A stretch of 64,000 nt of DNA from Chlorops oryzae (taxonomy: Eukaryota > Arthropoda > Insecta > Diptera > Chloropidae), in NCBI GenBank assembly GCA_020466095.1, contig CM035806.1, forward strand, positions 143,109,934 to 143,173,933. Direction: 5' to 3'. Positions 37,296-47,984 of the stretch are shown here, one piece after another (positions within the stretch are counted from its first letter, which is position 1; each line of letters starts with the position of its first letter). The position numbers were made by a program, and so were the translations under genes. The notes under the pieces were generated by a model. It worked only from the letters and a program-made list of their open reading frames with translations. It searched no databases and was not told the origin of the DNA.

Positions 37296-38780
37296 ATGGT
37301 AAGAAAGAAAACTCAAGGATATTTGAATGAATATATAATATAACCGCACTGGGGTTAATGGCACACTGAGAGTAATGCAAGAAAAAATGTACCTATCTTT
37401 ATTCCTGTTAACGAATAGCGTGAAGTAATCTCGATACAGATCGGTCAAGCTGGCATCCAAATTGGCAATTACTGTTGGGAGCTCTATTTGCTTGAACATG
37501 GAATAAAACCTGACGGTACGAGCATCAAAACGGATGCTCCTGCCGAGACCACTGGCAAGTCATCGTGTGAGACGTTTTTTGGAATGAGCGCCAGTGGACG
37601 ATATATACCGCACTCGATATTTGTTGATTTGGAACCATCGGTGATCGACGAAGTGCGGAATGCTAGCACTGGTCGAATTTTCAACCCCGAAAACATGATC
37701 GCTGGCAAAGAGGATGCAGCCAACAACTTCGCACGGGGACGCTATTCAATTGGGAAGGAGATCATCGAGAAGATCAAAAGACGCGTTGAAAAGATGGCCG
37801 AACAATGTGATGGTCTTCAAGGGTTTCTTCTATTCCATAGTCTTGGCGGAGGTACTGGCTCCGGTTTAACATCTTTATTGATGGAGCACTTGTCGAACGA
37901 TTACAGCAAGAAATGCAAATTGGCCTTTGCGGTGTATCCATCACCGAAAGTGGCAACGGCAGTCGTCGAGCCTTACAATTCTGTGTTGCATACTCACACC
38001 ACACTCGATCAGGCCGATTGTGTTTTCATGTTGGATAACGAAGCTCTCTATGAGATTTGCAAGCAGAAATTGAAAATCGATCGGCCAGGATACCAGAATT
38101 TAAATCGCCTAATTGCTCAGGTCGTTAGCTCCACGACAACATCGTTGCGCTTCGATGGCTCAATGAATGTTGACTTGAATGAGTTTCAAACGAATTTGGT
38201 ACCCTTTCCTCGGATACACTTCCCACTGGTGGCATATGCGCCGTTGAATCCCGAGCAGAGTGGCTGGCATGATCAGAATGCGATCGCCGATCTGACGGTT
38301 AGTTGCTTCGAACCGGGTCATACGATGGTGAAATGTAATCCACGGCATGGCAAATATATGGCTTGCTGTATGCTGTATCGCGGTGACGTTGTACCGAAGG
38401 ATGTGAATACGGCCATATCGGCTATAAAATCGAAGAAGCATATTCAATTTGTGGACTGGTGCCCGACGGGCTTTAAAATTGGCATTAACTACGAGAATCC
38501 TGCCTTTGTGCCTGGTGGCGATTTGGCACACTCGCCTCGAGCCGTTTGCATGCTCTCCAACACGACTGCAATATGCGAAGCATTTAACAATCTAAATTGG
38601 AAATTCGATCTAATGTATCAGAAACGTGCCTTTGTGCATTGGTATGTCGGCGAGGGTATGGAGGAGGGTGAATTCACAGAGGCACGTGAGGATCTTGCCA
38701 CACTCGAGAAAGACTTCGAAGAAGTTGGAGATGAGACAAACGGCGACGGCGAAGAAGAGGAAAGTGGCGGTGAATATTGA
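37296..38780 (+). CDS. alphaTub67C: Divergent alpha-tubulin, right palindrome copy
   Basis: Mirror copy of the left gene: ATG at 37296-37298, intron 37299-37418, exon 2 37419-38780, 454 aa with an identical protein sequence. Two synonymous differences were found (an Arg codon in the KRRVEK segment and the Ala codon in DLAHSPR). The two genes are transcribed away from each other. No AATAAA occurs in the ~300 nt after the stop; only TATAAA-like variants (for example near 38952) are present, unlike the left copy. Both look intact. An assembly artefact is unlikely because the outer flanks and the centre differ between arms. Confidence 0.92.
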
Positions 38781-38910
38781 ATGTTTGTTGTCTCAAGTTT
38801 GTTTATGTATATAAGAAATTATTCCCGCTTTATTGTGTGTGATATTTTATTCGCTTTTTAAGTGTTATTTATTTTCATATGCATATTTATAGAGTTACGA
38901 AAATGTGGTT

Positions 38911-39964
38911 GAGCAGAAAGTATGTGAATATACCCAGATAGATATTACTAGTTATAAATTATATACCTATATATAAAAAAAAGTCATTATAAAAAGATCA
39001 CAAGGGCTATGTACGAATTCTGGCATTCTTAATATTTTATAAAATAATGGTTCCGATTCAAAACCAAAAACGACAAAATTTGTAAATTCTATATGAAATT
39101 TCGATCGGTTTTAATTCCGATTCCGACAGGTATCGGATTCTGTGATACCCCAGAATATCCGGGATAAATTGTAGCTTTGAAAAGTCCTGCCTTTTTGAGC
39201 CTTCAACTTAGCAAAAATCACCTTGATTTATTGGAAAAAGGAATAACTTCTACGTGTTGAATTTCAGCATAAGAAAAATACTCTAAAAATGATTAAATTT
39301 TTTGTTTCTGCTAAAAGTATTCAATAAGTTTTATGTTGGTTCAATATTAGTTACACTTTAATAGAATGTGAAATTATCATGGAGTGGTTCCAAATATAGT
39401 TAACCCATGGTTTTTGCTAATTTATAGTGGTAATAATCTCATATTCAATATTGTATTCAAGCCCATTGAGAGCTTTCAAAAAAGTTTCTTTGTAAAAAAA
39501 AAAAAAAAATATGTGCAAGAGCCGATTATTGATCGATGATGAGTATAAGAGTCGGCCTTTGTGAAAGACACATTCGACTCTCCTTTTTATTATTTGTCTT
39601 TGCTGCTATGAACTAATTTTACAAAATAATTGTTAGAGTCTAGAAAACTAAACCCTGATTTAATTTAATGTCTTCCACTGCTATAAGCAGAACTGAAATC
39701 ATTTAAATAATTTTTTTTGTTGCTTGAGCAAGAGACTTCCAAATTCTCTTAAATCCTTCCAGCAACTATGTGTTTCCCCCGCATAGGTCGACTTTGCTTA
39801 ATGCAAACTTTTTACATCGGCAGCCGAAAGCTGGATTCTTCGAAAGATGTCCTGAAGCCTCGATGCTTGTGTTGATATCTTTAATTATTTTTGCTATTGC
39901 GTTAAAATCTAATTGTTTTGTACCCAATCAATATTTGATTAATGCTTAGATATTTGATTTTTGA
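38911..39964. other. Intergenic stretch between alpha-tubulin and MPPED-like genes
   Basis: AT-rich with no recognisable repeat ends or exon. It contains the 3' flanks of the right tubulin copy and of the minus-strand phosphoesterase. Confidence 0.5.
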
Positions 39965-40937
39965 CTAGTTTTTTTGCACACCCTCTGGTAAAGTTATATC
40001 GAAAACGATTGGCGGATTTTTCGGCTTATAGTTTATATCACATGTGGACGCATTGATGTAAATTATGCTTCCATCCGATGACGCACCGTAGCCCTCGTGA
40101 ATATGCCCGAAAACGTGATATTTCGGTTTAACGCGATTTTGAACGGTTGCTAGCAGTTCAACGCAACCGGCACGAACGCCGGAACAGCACAGATCACCAT
40201 GTCCCAACGGTGGCGAGTGCGTTACAAGTATATCGATGTTCTCTGGAATTTGATTCCATTTGTCAAGGCACGCTTGGCCGCGCGGTAAATTAAAGGCCCA
40301 TTTGCAAAATTCCGGCTGCCAAGGTGTTCCATATATACGCAGGCCCCAAATTTCAACACAATTGTCCTCGACATAGGTGCAACCGGTTAAAGTGTCGCGA
40401 ATATTTTTCGTTTGAACCGCACTCTGCATATCCTCTTTAGCATTTCCTAATGTTGGAAGGTCATCGAGCACCGAATTCCCAGCGTGCTTTGACCTGCAAG
40501 AACAATATGTTATATATCCATACATATATATCATCAAAACAACAACAAAAATCAACTCACCGATCTCCACTGCTTGTTGCACTCTGAAAGCGATTTGTGA
40601 AATTCTTGTCGAAACTCAACTCATGATTTCCGGCAATCACAATTTTGTGCTTGTGTGGCAGCGTTGATATCCAATTATTAAATTCGACCACTTCTTCCAA
40701 TCGTCCGCATTTTGTGAAATCGCCGGCGTGGATGAATATATCACCGTCTGGTATATCAAACCTCATGTAGGGAGTCAAGGAATGTGTATCGCTCATGCAG
40801 ACGACTCGCGCTTTGTTCGCTACAACGGCCATCTGTGGCGGTTTGATGGCAATTTTTATAACACGCTGCTTCTGAGATATTTCCCGCCATGCAGCTGTAG
40901 GATTGTTAGTCAGTGGATGAGGCAATATAACGCTCAT
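39965..40937 (-). CDS. MPPED1/2-like metallophosphoesterase
   Basis: Calcineurin-type metallophosphodiesterase of the MPPED (239AB/FAM1B) family, of which mammalian MPPED2 hydrolyses 2',3'-cyclic nucleotides in vitro. ATG 40937-40935; exon 1 40937-40561, 67-nt intron (GTGAGT...TTGCAG), exon 2 40493-39965; 301 aa, against about 294 for human MPPED2. Metal-binding motifs in order: VVCMSDTHS (D-x-H), FIHAGDFT (GD), IVIAGNHELSFDK (GNHE), ILVTHSPPLGHGD, YHVFGHIHEGYG (GHxH). MPPED2 of mammals has Gly at the first His of the last motif, lowering activity; here His is kept, so full catalysis is expected. Start chosen as the first in-frame ATG, 45 residues before SDTH. Confidence 0.93.
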
Positions 40938-41107
40938 GTCCAAGAATTCAATACGTAGGATGTCACTTAAGAATTGATCAAATTATTACTTTTATTTTGC
41001 CATATTTACAAAAAACCCAATGTTGATGTCTATGAGTCACTAGCGATGGGTAAATTTTGATCGAATTCGATTTGCCTACAAATCGGAAATTTCGAATTCG
41101 AACTTAA

Positions 41108-41817
41108 AGCGAACCCGACACGGTACTGAATGCAGTACTGAAGGCTATATGTGTATTAGTGAAATAGATGTGTATGCGTCTCAATTACAACGAGGGAAGC
41201 GATTCAGTACGCAAAATCCAAATCGTTTTGATTTTGCGTACTGAATGGCTGAATTCAGTAACGCGTATGCGCGACATACTGAATTCAGTAACTGAATTCA
41301 TTTGAGAGAAAAATTTACGGCGAGACGACGTGATGGCGGACAACGATGATAAATCATTTATTTTGGAATTCATTGAAAAAACCGGAATTAATTTTTTTTT
41401 TTTAAACTTATGAAGACTTATTTTATGTATATACTTTTTAAATTATTTTTTTAGTTTATTGAAAACTTAAATTAATTATTTTATTTTCTTAAAAACAAAA
41501 ATATACTGAATTAATTTTTTTTTTTTTTTCTTAAAAACCTATGAAGACTGTTTTTTTTAAATTTTTTTAAAAAGAAATTTAGCCAATTTTTCATCCAAAT
41601 CCTTTTTTTGTTTTTTTGTTTTTCGTTTTCCTTTTTTTTTAATGCCACTACAACAGCCGCCAAAATTATTTTGTCCGCGTTTGACATCGTCGTCTGCACT
41701 CGTTGAAAACAAGCGACAAATAATGAAGTATACTAAATTCAGTAACGTGTCGACGCAAACATACTGAACACGTACGTATGAATTCAGTAGGCTATTCAGT
41801 ACCGTGTCGGGTTCGCT
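41108..41817. mobile_element. PIF/Harbinger deletion derivative (710 bp) keeping both gene starts
   Basis: TIR AGCGAACCCGACACGGTACT at both ends, flanked by TAA (41105-41107 and 41818-41820), the Harbinger duplication. On +, an ATG at 41333 opens MADNDDKSFILEFIEKTGIN, resembling the MADF-type DNA-binding protein of Harbinger elements. On -, an ATG at 41687 opens MSNADKIILAAVVVALKKKE followed by a KKRIWMKNWL segment, resembling the N terminus of the DDE transposase. The interiors of both genes are deleted and replaced by A/T runs. Confidence 0.75.
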
Positions 41818-41901
41818 TAAGAGAAAACATCGAAATACCAATAATGCCGGGTCGATATGCTCGGTAGGTGCAAATAAACTGTATGCAACCATGCTCATTA
41901 A

Positions 41902-42772
41902 GGCTAGGCGCCGACTACTCAATTTTTAGTTGGCCAATTTTTAGTTGCAAAAGTGCTCTTGCGCGCCGACTATACAATTTAAAATTGGGTACTTTCAATT
42001 CAATTAATATATTATTAATTAATTACATACCATTTTATTAATTACTCGGTACCATGTGTTTATAGAACACTACCAAATAAAAATTGTGTAGTGTGCGGCG
42101 CCCCATAAGAACGTATGTAATAGCATTGACAGACATATGGTGTAAGGTCTATAGACTTCACACTACAATGAAAAAAGTCGATGTTGGGGTGACACACTAC
42201 AATTGATTGTGGATTTCTATTGTGGACTTCTTTAAAACAGCTGATAATTGAAAATTAAAACAACAACAAAAACAATAAAAACATTTTGGTAGCATTTAGC
42301 CTCGATTTTATCTCAAAAGAATCCATGAAAATATCGTTTGTTTGTTATATAAATCCATACGATGGAATTAATTTCATGCATTTCGCATAAATTACTTGAA
42401 ACTAGAAATTTAAACATCTGGTTTCCGATAAAATAATCGATATTTCGTTTAATTTGGTGCGGCGTTGCCGTATCAATCTAGGAAGTCCACAATAAATCCT
42501 CCCTTTCAATGTAGTGTGAAGTCTATAAAAAGTCTATGTTGGCTAAGGTAGACTTTTGAGAAATACCTATGTGTGTCACCTAGACTTCACACCATCATGG
42601 TGTAAAATACCTATGTCTGTCAGTGCTATAACACAACAGACTTGGCCAATTTAAAATTTTTTATTGGGTCAACTAAAAATTGGAATGTCGGCGCGCTCTC
42701 ATATAGTTCTGTGTGCCACAAACACCCAACTTAAAATTGGCCAACTGAAAATTGAGTAGTTGGCGCCTAGCC
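41902..42772. mobile_element. TAA-flanked MITE, split by a second element
   Basis: Ends GGCTAGGCGCCGACTACTCA and, reversed, GGCTAGGCGCCAACTACTCA; TAA on both flanks (41899-41901 and 42773-42775). Subterminal phrases 'TTTTTAGTTGGCCAATTTT' recur inverted. The insertion at 42123-42626 splits it. Only 81 nt separate it from the Harbinger derivative to its left. Confidence 0.75.
42123..42626. mobile_element. TA-flanked MITE nested in the preceding element (504 bp)
   Basis: Ends GCATTGACAGACATATGGT and, reversed, GCACTGACAGACATAGGTA, with TA at 42121-42122 and 42627-42628. Inner inverted phrases include 'AGACTTCACACTACA' with its complement. Tc1/mariner-like by duplication; no coding capacity. Confidence 0.65.
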
Positions 42773-42796
42773 TAAACCTAATAGCGGCCTTTAAAT

Positions 42797-42902
42797 GGCC
42801 CATCCACATTCGAGCATGCTCGTCAACAACACCACTAACGATCGAGCATTGCATCGAGCTGAGCCGCTTGCACGAGCATGCTCGAATGTGGATAGACCAC
42901 TT
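42797..42902. repeat. Short inverted-repeat element (~105 bp)
   Basis: Arms 'CCATCCACATTCGAGCATGC' and the complement 'GCATGCTCGAATGTGGATAG' bracket a ~50-nt GC-richer centre, and each arm contains a CGAGCATGCTCG palindrome. No target duplication was recognised. Confidence 0.6.
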
Positions 42903-44290
42903 TACTCGTTCACGTTTACTTGCAGTCAGTTGTGGCGTGATGAAAAGAATGACAGTGTACACTGTACAGGCAAAAAAAAAAAAAAAAAATCATGAATGAC
43001 ACGCAGAAACTCTAAGAAATTATCTATGGAATTTTTTGTTTTTTTGCATGACGCAATGCTAGCACGCAAACATCAACGTGTACAGGCTGCTAATTAAAGG
43101 GATCTACGCTCTGAAAGTAAATGCGAAGGAAGTAATGAGCTCATTCTTTTGAAGAAAAGAAGTCAGAGGAATTTTCGATGACAGGCTTACTTAAACTTAA
43201 AGAAAGACATATTAATCTTGATGTCGTAATCAATCAAATAAGGTTTGAATTGATAGAATCTAGAACTTGTATCGAGTAGACTAACTTTAATTACGTCTGG
43301 CTGCCTGGTATATGTATTCAAAATGCATTTTGTTCTCATAGAACTATTTTTTCCCGACGATCAAAATTCCAATTGAAATTATTTACACCAAGATGAGGAA
43401 ATCATTGAAGTATTGTCTTCCGGCCACTTCGGATGAAATTGCAACATTATGATATCATCCCTGTGATTTTTGCGCTCAGTGCATGATGCAGATTCTACTC
43501 TTCATATGTATTTGCATCAAAAAGTGACATACTGGGTAATTTCATATCGAAATTATGCATAAATTTACAGCGAATTTATACATGTACTTATTTACAGTTA
43601 GACATTATATAATATCTAAATCAATTTTCGAATTTGAAATGGGAGGCAATAAAAAATATTTCGTATTTTGACAATATTTTCCAAATGATTTTTTCTCGAT
43701 GCATCACTCTAGGCTCACAAATTCGTATCTTCGAAGATTTTCAAAATCATTACAACTTCGTAAATCGTTGCCATAAAATTTCACCGCAAATACGCTATTT
43801 ACACGTTAGTTTATCGATAATCAAACAAATCGCGTTTCGAAGACATCATTAGGCAGGGGAAAGAGAAAACGGTCTACCATACACATCTCGTGCGTCCTTA
43901 GGCCACAAAATGTGTGTTTCATTATCGAAATGTCTTAACGTGTAAATGGCCTCAAAGCACCGTAGAACGCTTTAACTTTCGTGTTATCGATTCAAAATCC
44001 GAATCGCGTTTCGAAAACATCTCATTTAAGTGCATGGGAAAGAAAGGGTTACAAAAATTGTTACCGAAACATTTGAAAAACGACCATCTCTACTCTTCGC
44101 ACGTCTTTATCTACTTACTCAATTGTTGCGCGACATTTATTTGTATGTCTAACCCGGAATTTTCGGTCCACAAAAATTTGTTTAACATGACTAAATATAT
44201 ACATATTATATATGTATTTATTTATTTTGTTTCGATTTAACGGGCTTAGATTTAATTATTATTAGCTTACAATTAATTAAAAACTTTTAT

Positions 44291-44430
44291 GCTGGGTATA
44301 AGCACATCAAATGCTTGTCAAGCATGTGAGAGTGTATTAATAAATTATTTTCATACAACGTATACCTGTGCCATTTTCACCTACTCACTCTCACGGGATT
44401 GACAACCATTTGATGTGTCTATACTGCGCT
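44291..44430. mobile_element. MITE 'CACATCAAATGCTTGTCA' family, copy 1 (~140 bp)
   Basis: Both ends carry 'CACATCAAATG(C/G)TTGTCA' in inverted orientation and the unit ends TATACTGCGC. The copy at 52738-52873 has longer and better-matched arms. Confidence 0.6.
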
Positions 44431-44769
44431 TTAAAACAACTAGGTAGAAATACATCCGTCGCAAACATCGATGGCTATCGCTGTCTATATAGAAGTCATA
44501 GCATTTTCAAGTTCAAGTTGAACTCTCAAAATTCGCTATCGATTCTTATTCGACTTTCGAACATTCGATTATCGAATTTACCCATCCCTAGATAGAAATT
44601 ATTACTGTGTTTGGCGATGTTTTGTTTTGGTTTCTGGACAAATAAAATTCTTGAAAATTTAACAAGCAATATCGTTCGTTAGCTTGTGTGTCGAAAGGAA
44701 CAAATGACGGCAAATGCATAGCACTCTTGAGTGAAACTCGTTTCTTCGTTCTTTGACCGACTGTGGAGA

Positions 44770-46349
44770 ATGGATAATCCTGATGAGAAAACGTGTAAGT
44801 GTAAAGAGTGTAATTATAATATGGAAATAAGGTTCGTTGTCTGCTATCTTTTCAAAGCGGCGAAATGATACACCGATCAATGGAAAGATAATACATATAT
44901 ATAGCCCTCTTTCAAGACAATATTGGCTTACGCCTCTGTATTGTGACGATAAGCACATACAAGCACAGAACTGAAGATTTACGTACTCCCATACAACGGA
45001 CCATTTTTAGGGGTACCTCCAGTACTAGGTACTAGTACTTTACTTTAGATTTACACACAAGGTCCTCTGTTTCAATTCTTTGTTTGTTGGGCTCTTTCTT
45101 AAGGCAGACGGTATTTTTATTATTATTATTTTTTAGACAGAAATATCGACATATATAAATCTCCAATCCGTTTATAACCTGGGAGTGCCTTTGGTTCAAA
45201 TCCAATCCAACACATATATTAGGGAGAAATTCTGTTTACCTACCTACTTGTATTGTAATTCTTTAGTTCATACGCGCTTAAGTTTGGAAAAAGACCTGCG
45301 TGGAAGCTGTGGAAAAGGTGCGAAGATTCAATCGACAGTGCCCCCTTAATTGAGCAACGAGATCGGCTCTGTTAACCGGGAAATTATATGAACGTATTCC
45401 TCATCTCGTCAATTTATTCTGATGTAGCTTAAAACATCGGTCCTTCAATTAAGCGATGAATGAATGAATGATGATCAAGTGTAACGCTCAATTGAGAAAA
45501 GGTTAATATATACATATCTGTGGTCATATGGAAGAGTAGCTTAAGTCGACTTAAGCTCAAAATGAGTTATAATTACCACTGAATTCCTTTCAAAGAAGCG
45601 CATCATTAGGTAAAACCCTCGTCCCCCTAACATTCTTCTGAAAGAAGTTATTCAACAAACAAAATTCCGTTTAACATGGGAAGGTATACGAAATATAAAA
45701 CTTTAAAGCGCTTTTTCTCGAAACAGCATATTTCGACTTAAGCTACTCTTCCATATGACCACAGATATATTTATCAAAGTGCGTTGGAGAAATCCGAAAA
45801 AACATCGTATTCCTCGCTCGTTTTCAAAGAATTGCTGAGGAAAAAACGGCCAAAAAACGAGCCAAGCGTTTAAAGAAGAAACAAAAGGCGAAACAAGCCA
45901 GAAATGACTCAAATAATAAGCAAGAATCACTCGAAGGACGCGATAACGACGCATCTTCTGAAGAAACGGATAGCGAAAACGATGGTCCGGAGGAGGTGCG
46001 GATTGGAGAAGAAAATAGAGACAACAAACAGGAAGCGCTTGAAAGAAGTGACAAATCCCCTGAAAAAACTGAAAATGAAGACAATGACAACCCTTCAAAT
46101 ATCGTCGAATGTCCCGAAGAGAATCGGAAATCGCAGCTTGGAGGAGAAAACCCTGAAAATAGACTGGAAGCCCTTGGAAATCGTCACGAATCCTCTCGGA
46201 ACACTGCCAATGAAAACAACAGCCCTTCAAATACTGTCGAATATCCAAAAGAGAATGAGAAGACGCAGCTTGTAGAAGAAAATAAAGAGGAAACGCATAA
46301 AAAAAAAAACACAATGAATGTAACAACGAATTGTGTGGCAAATAATTAA
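44770..46349 (+). CDS. Candidate small gene: acidic/basic repeat protein (uncertain)
   Basis: A frame open from 45759 to TAA at 46349 codes a Lys/Arg-rich start (AEEKTAKKRAKRLKKKQKAK) then an acidic Asn/Glu-rich region. That region has three imperfect ~40-residue repeats built on 'NPSNIVECPEENRKSQL / SPSNTVEYPKENEKTQL'. AATAAA follows the stop immediately. A speculative gene model is ATG 44770-44794 (MDNPDEKT, perfect GTAAGT donor), 45283-45317 and 45780-46349; phases agree but exon 2 is only 35 nt. A MITE at 45516-45765 sits in the presumed intron. No family recognised. Confidence 0.3.
45516..45765. mobile_element. Inverted-repeat MITE (~250 bp)
   Basis: Ends TCTGTGGTCATATGGAAGAG and its exact complement, with arms extending through 'AGCTTAAGTCGA'. 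Flanks are TATATACATA on the left and TATATTTATC on the right, so a TA/TATA-type duplication is possible. Confidence 0.65.
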
Positions 46350-47984
46350 ATAAAATAACAATAAATAGAAACAAAATACCTTCGAAAATGGAGTCCAACC
46401 AATTAACAAAGTAATAACAATCATTGCAACCCACTGCAACTTGATTGCATAATCGCGCTTAAGTTTTGACTAAAGGAATTTCTCACAATTTCTCACAATT
46501 TTATAAAAATTTTTTCTTGTTTACCAATATTCAAGAAAATCCAATGCTTTCGGTTTTCGGTCGCTTGTGAGACATCATCATAGTCTATAGATAATTATCT
46601 TGAGACACAGTTCGAAAGCCATATGGAATAAAGTTTTTTCGAAAGTGTGTACAATTATTGAATTAGATAATTTCGCAGTTTTCTCTACAGAATGCCCGAT
46701 TTTCAAAGAAGCTCCTGAATATCAGAGCATACAAAAACGTTGCTAAGCAGAAGAATTCTTCTATTTCTCGATTTCCACACACAAATTTTTCTTTCAAGAT
46801 TCTTGAGTTATGAGATAAAAAAAAGGTGAGACGGAGGGAAATTCTTTATCTTCCCCTTGCCCTTCTCGCCAACTTGCATGATTGTTTTCAAAAGAAGAAT
46901 TAATTGAAAATTATTGGATTTTGTTCTTTTTTTTTTCTTTGAACAATACGATTTCCGAATGTGAAGAAAATGAAAAGAGAGAAATAATCACATCTTGATG
47001 TACTTAAAAGATTATCGGCGAAAAATTACCGAATGAGTTTGAATTTAATGTAACGATGATTTTCCATTTTTCAAATTAAATAAATTTATATTTATTTATT
47101 TAAGGAAATTCCCTTATTATATGGGCAAATGAAATAAAAGCAGGCAAATTTTATGTTTTGTAAATAATTGCCTTTATTAAAAAAAAAAAAAAAAAAAGTT
47201 CACGGACCAGGAAGCAATAGCAACAGAACATGCCAAATTATTGCGCAGATAATGAAACTTTGTCTTAATATGTTAAAATGACTGAAAGCCGCGAAAACTG
47301 ACAAGTTTCACATTCCATTGAGATTTCTTAAAATTTTATTGTTATTTTACCGTTGTCGATTAGTCTTCCACTGTTGATTATAGTTTCGTTTTCTTTTCTT
47401 TTTTTTATGACAAAATCTTTTTCTTTTGTTTTTTTGTTTATAGAAGTTTAGCTTTATTGAACTGGATCTTTAGATTGTTAAAGTTATCATAATTATCTCT
47501 GCGGTATCCATGGATCGAAGCTTTTATGCGTTCAAATAAGACAGGAAAACATTTTACTTTGAAACGATATTTAAGTTTTGTTTTCATGAGTCAATAAGCT
47601 CTTAAATCACAATATAAAATTATCCAGCATATCACGGAAATCGAAATCGTCAAAAATTGACGATTATGGAAATTTCATGTACTCTACACAGTTTCCACAG
47701 TATTTCTACTTAATCATTCTATATCGAGACAACACTATACACATAATCTTATCTTCAATTGAGAAAGTGAAAACGACGTCACAAGTATATCATCATGATG
47801 TTTGGACCAGTTTAAATTTTAGAAGACTTTGGAGTTCATTTCTGTGACATCTCCGGACATGATAAAATGAAGCTTTATTAAAATGACGTGAAACTTTCTA
47901 TTGTCTGGAGTGGGATAACTATTGTCGTGACGTCACAAGCAGAAACGAGTTGTACTAAAATTTTTTTATATTGGATTTGTGCGT
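46350..47984. other. AT-rich non-coding stretch
   Basis: No recognisable exon or well-bounded repeat. There are poly-A and TTTCTTTT runs near 46930, 47180 and 47400. Confidence 0.5.

Larger units (their letters stand above)
34977..38910. repeat. 3.9-kb palindrome carrying two alpha-tubulin genes
   Basis: Arms 34977-36717 and 37170-38910 (1,741 nt each) are inverted copies symmetrical about position 36943.5. Every gene landmark (ATG, intron ends, stop) maps to its exact mirror position, so there are no indels across the gene bodies. CDS and intron are almost identical: I found two synonymous differences and no amino-acid change. The outer ~100 nt carry several mismatches. The 452-nt centre (36718-37169) is diverged but still partly inverted-repeat. 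Confidence 0.95.

Noticed and set aside
35356..38531. Mirror-image open frames opposite both tubulin genes
   Set aside because: They are antisense shadows of the alpha-tubulin CDS, useful only for showing the two nucleotide differences between arms.
41041..44590. Possible 3.5-kb hAT with TAGSGATGGGTAAATT-type ends
   Set aside because: The ends are similar and inverted, but the flanking 8-mers (TGAGTCAC and GATAGAAA) do not match, and no transposase lies between.
45003..45031. Further HINE-like copy
   Set aside because: Only ~28 nt matches the 'AGGGGTACCTCCAGTACTAG' block, too short for an element call.
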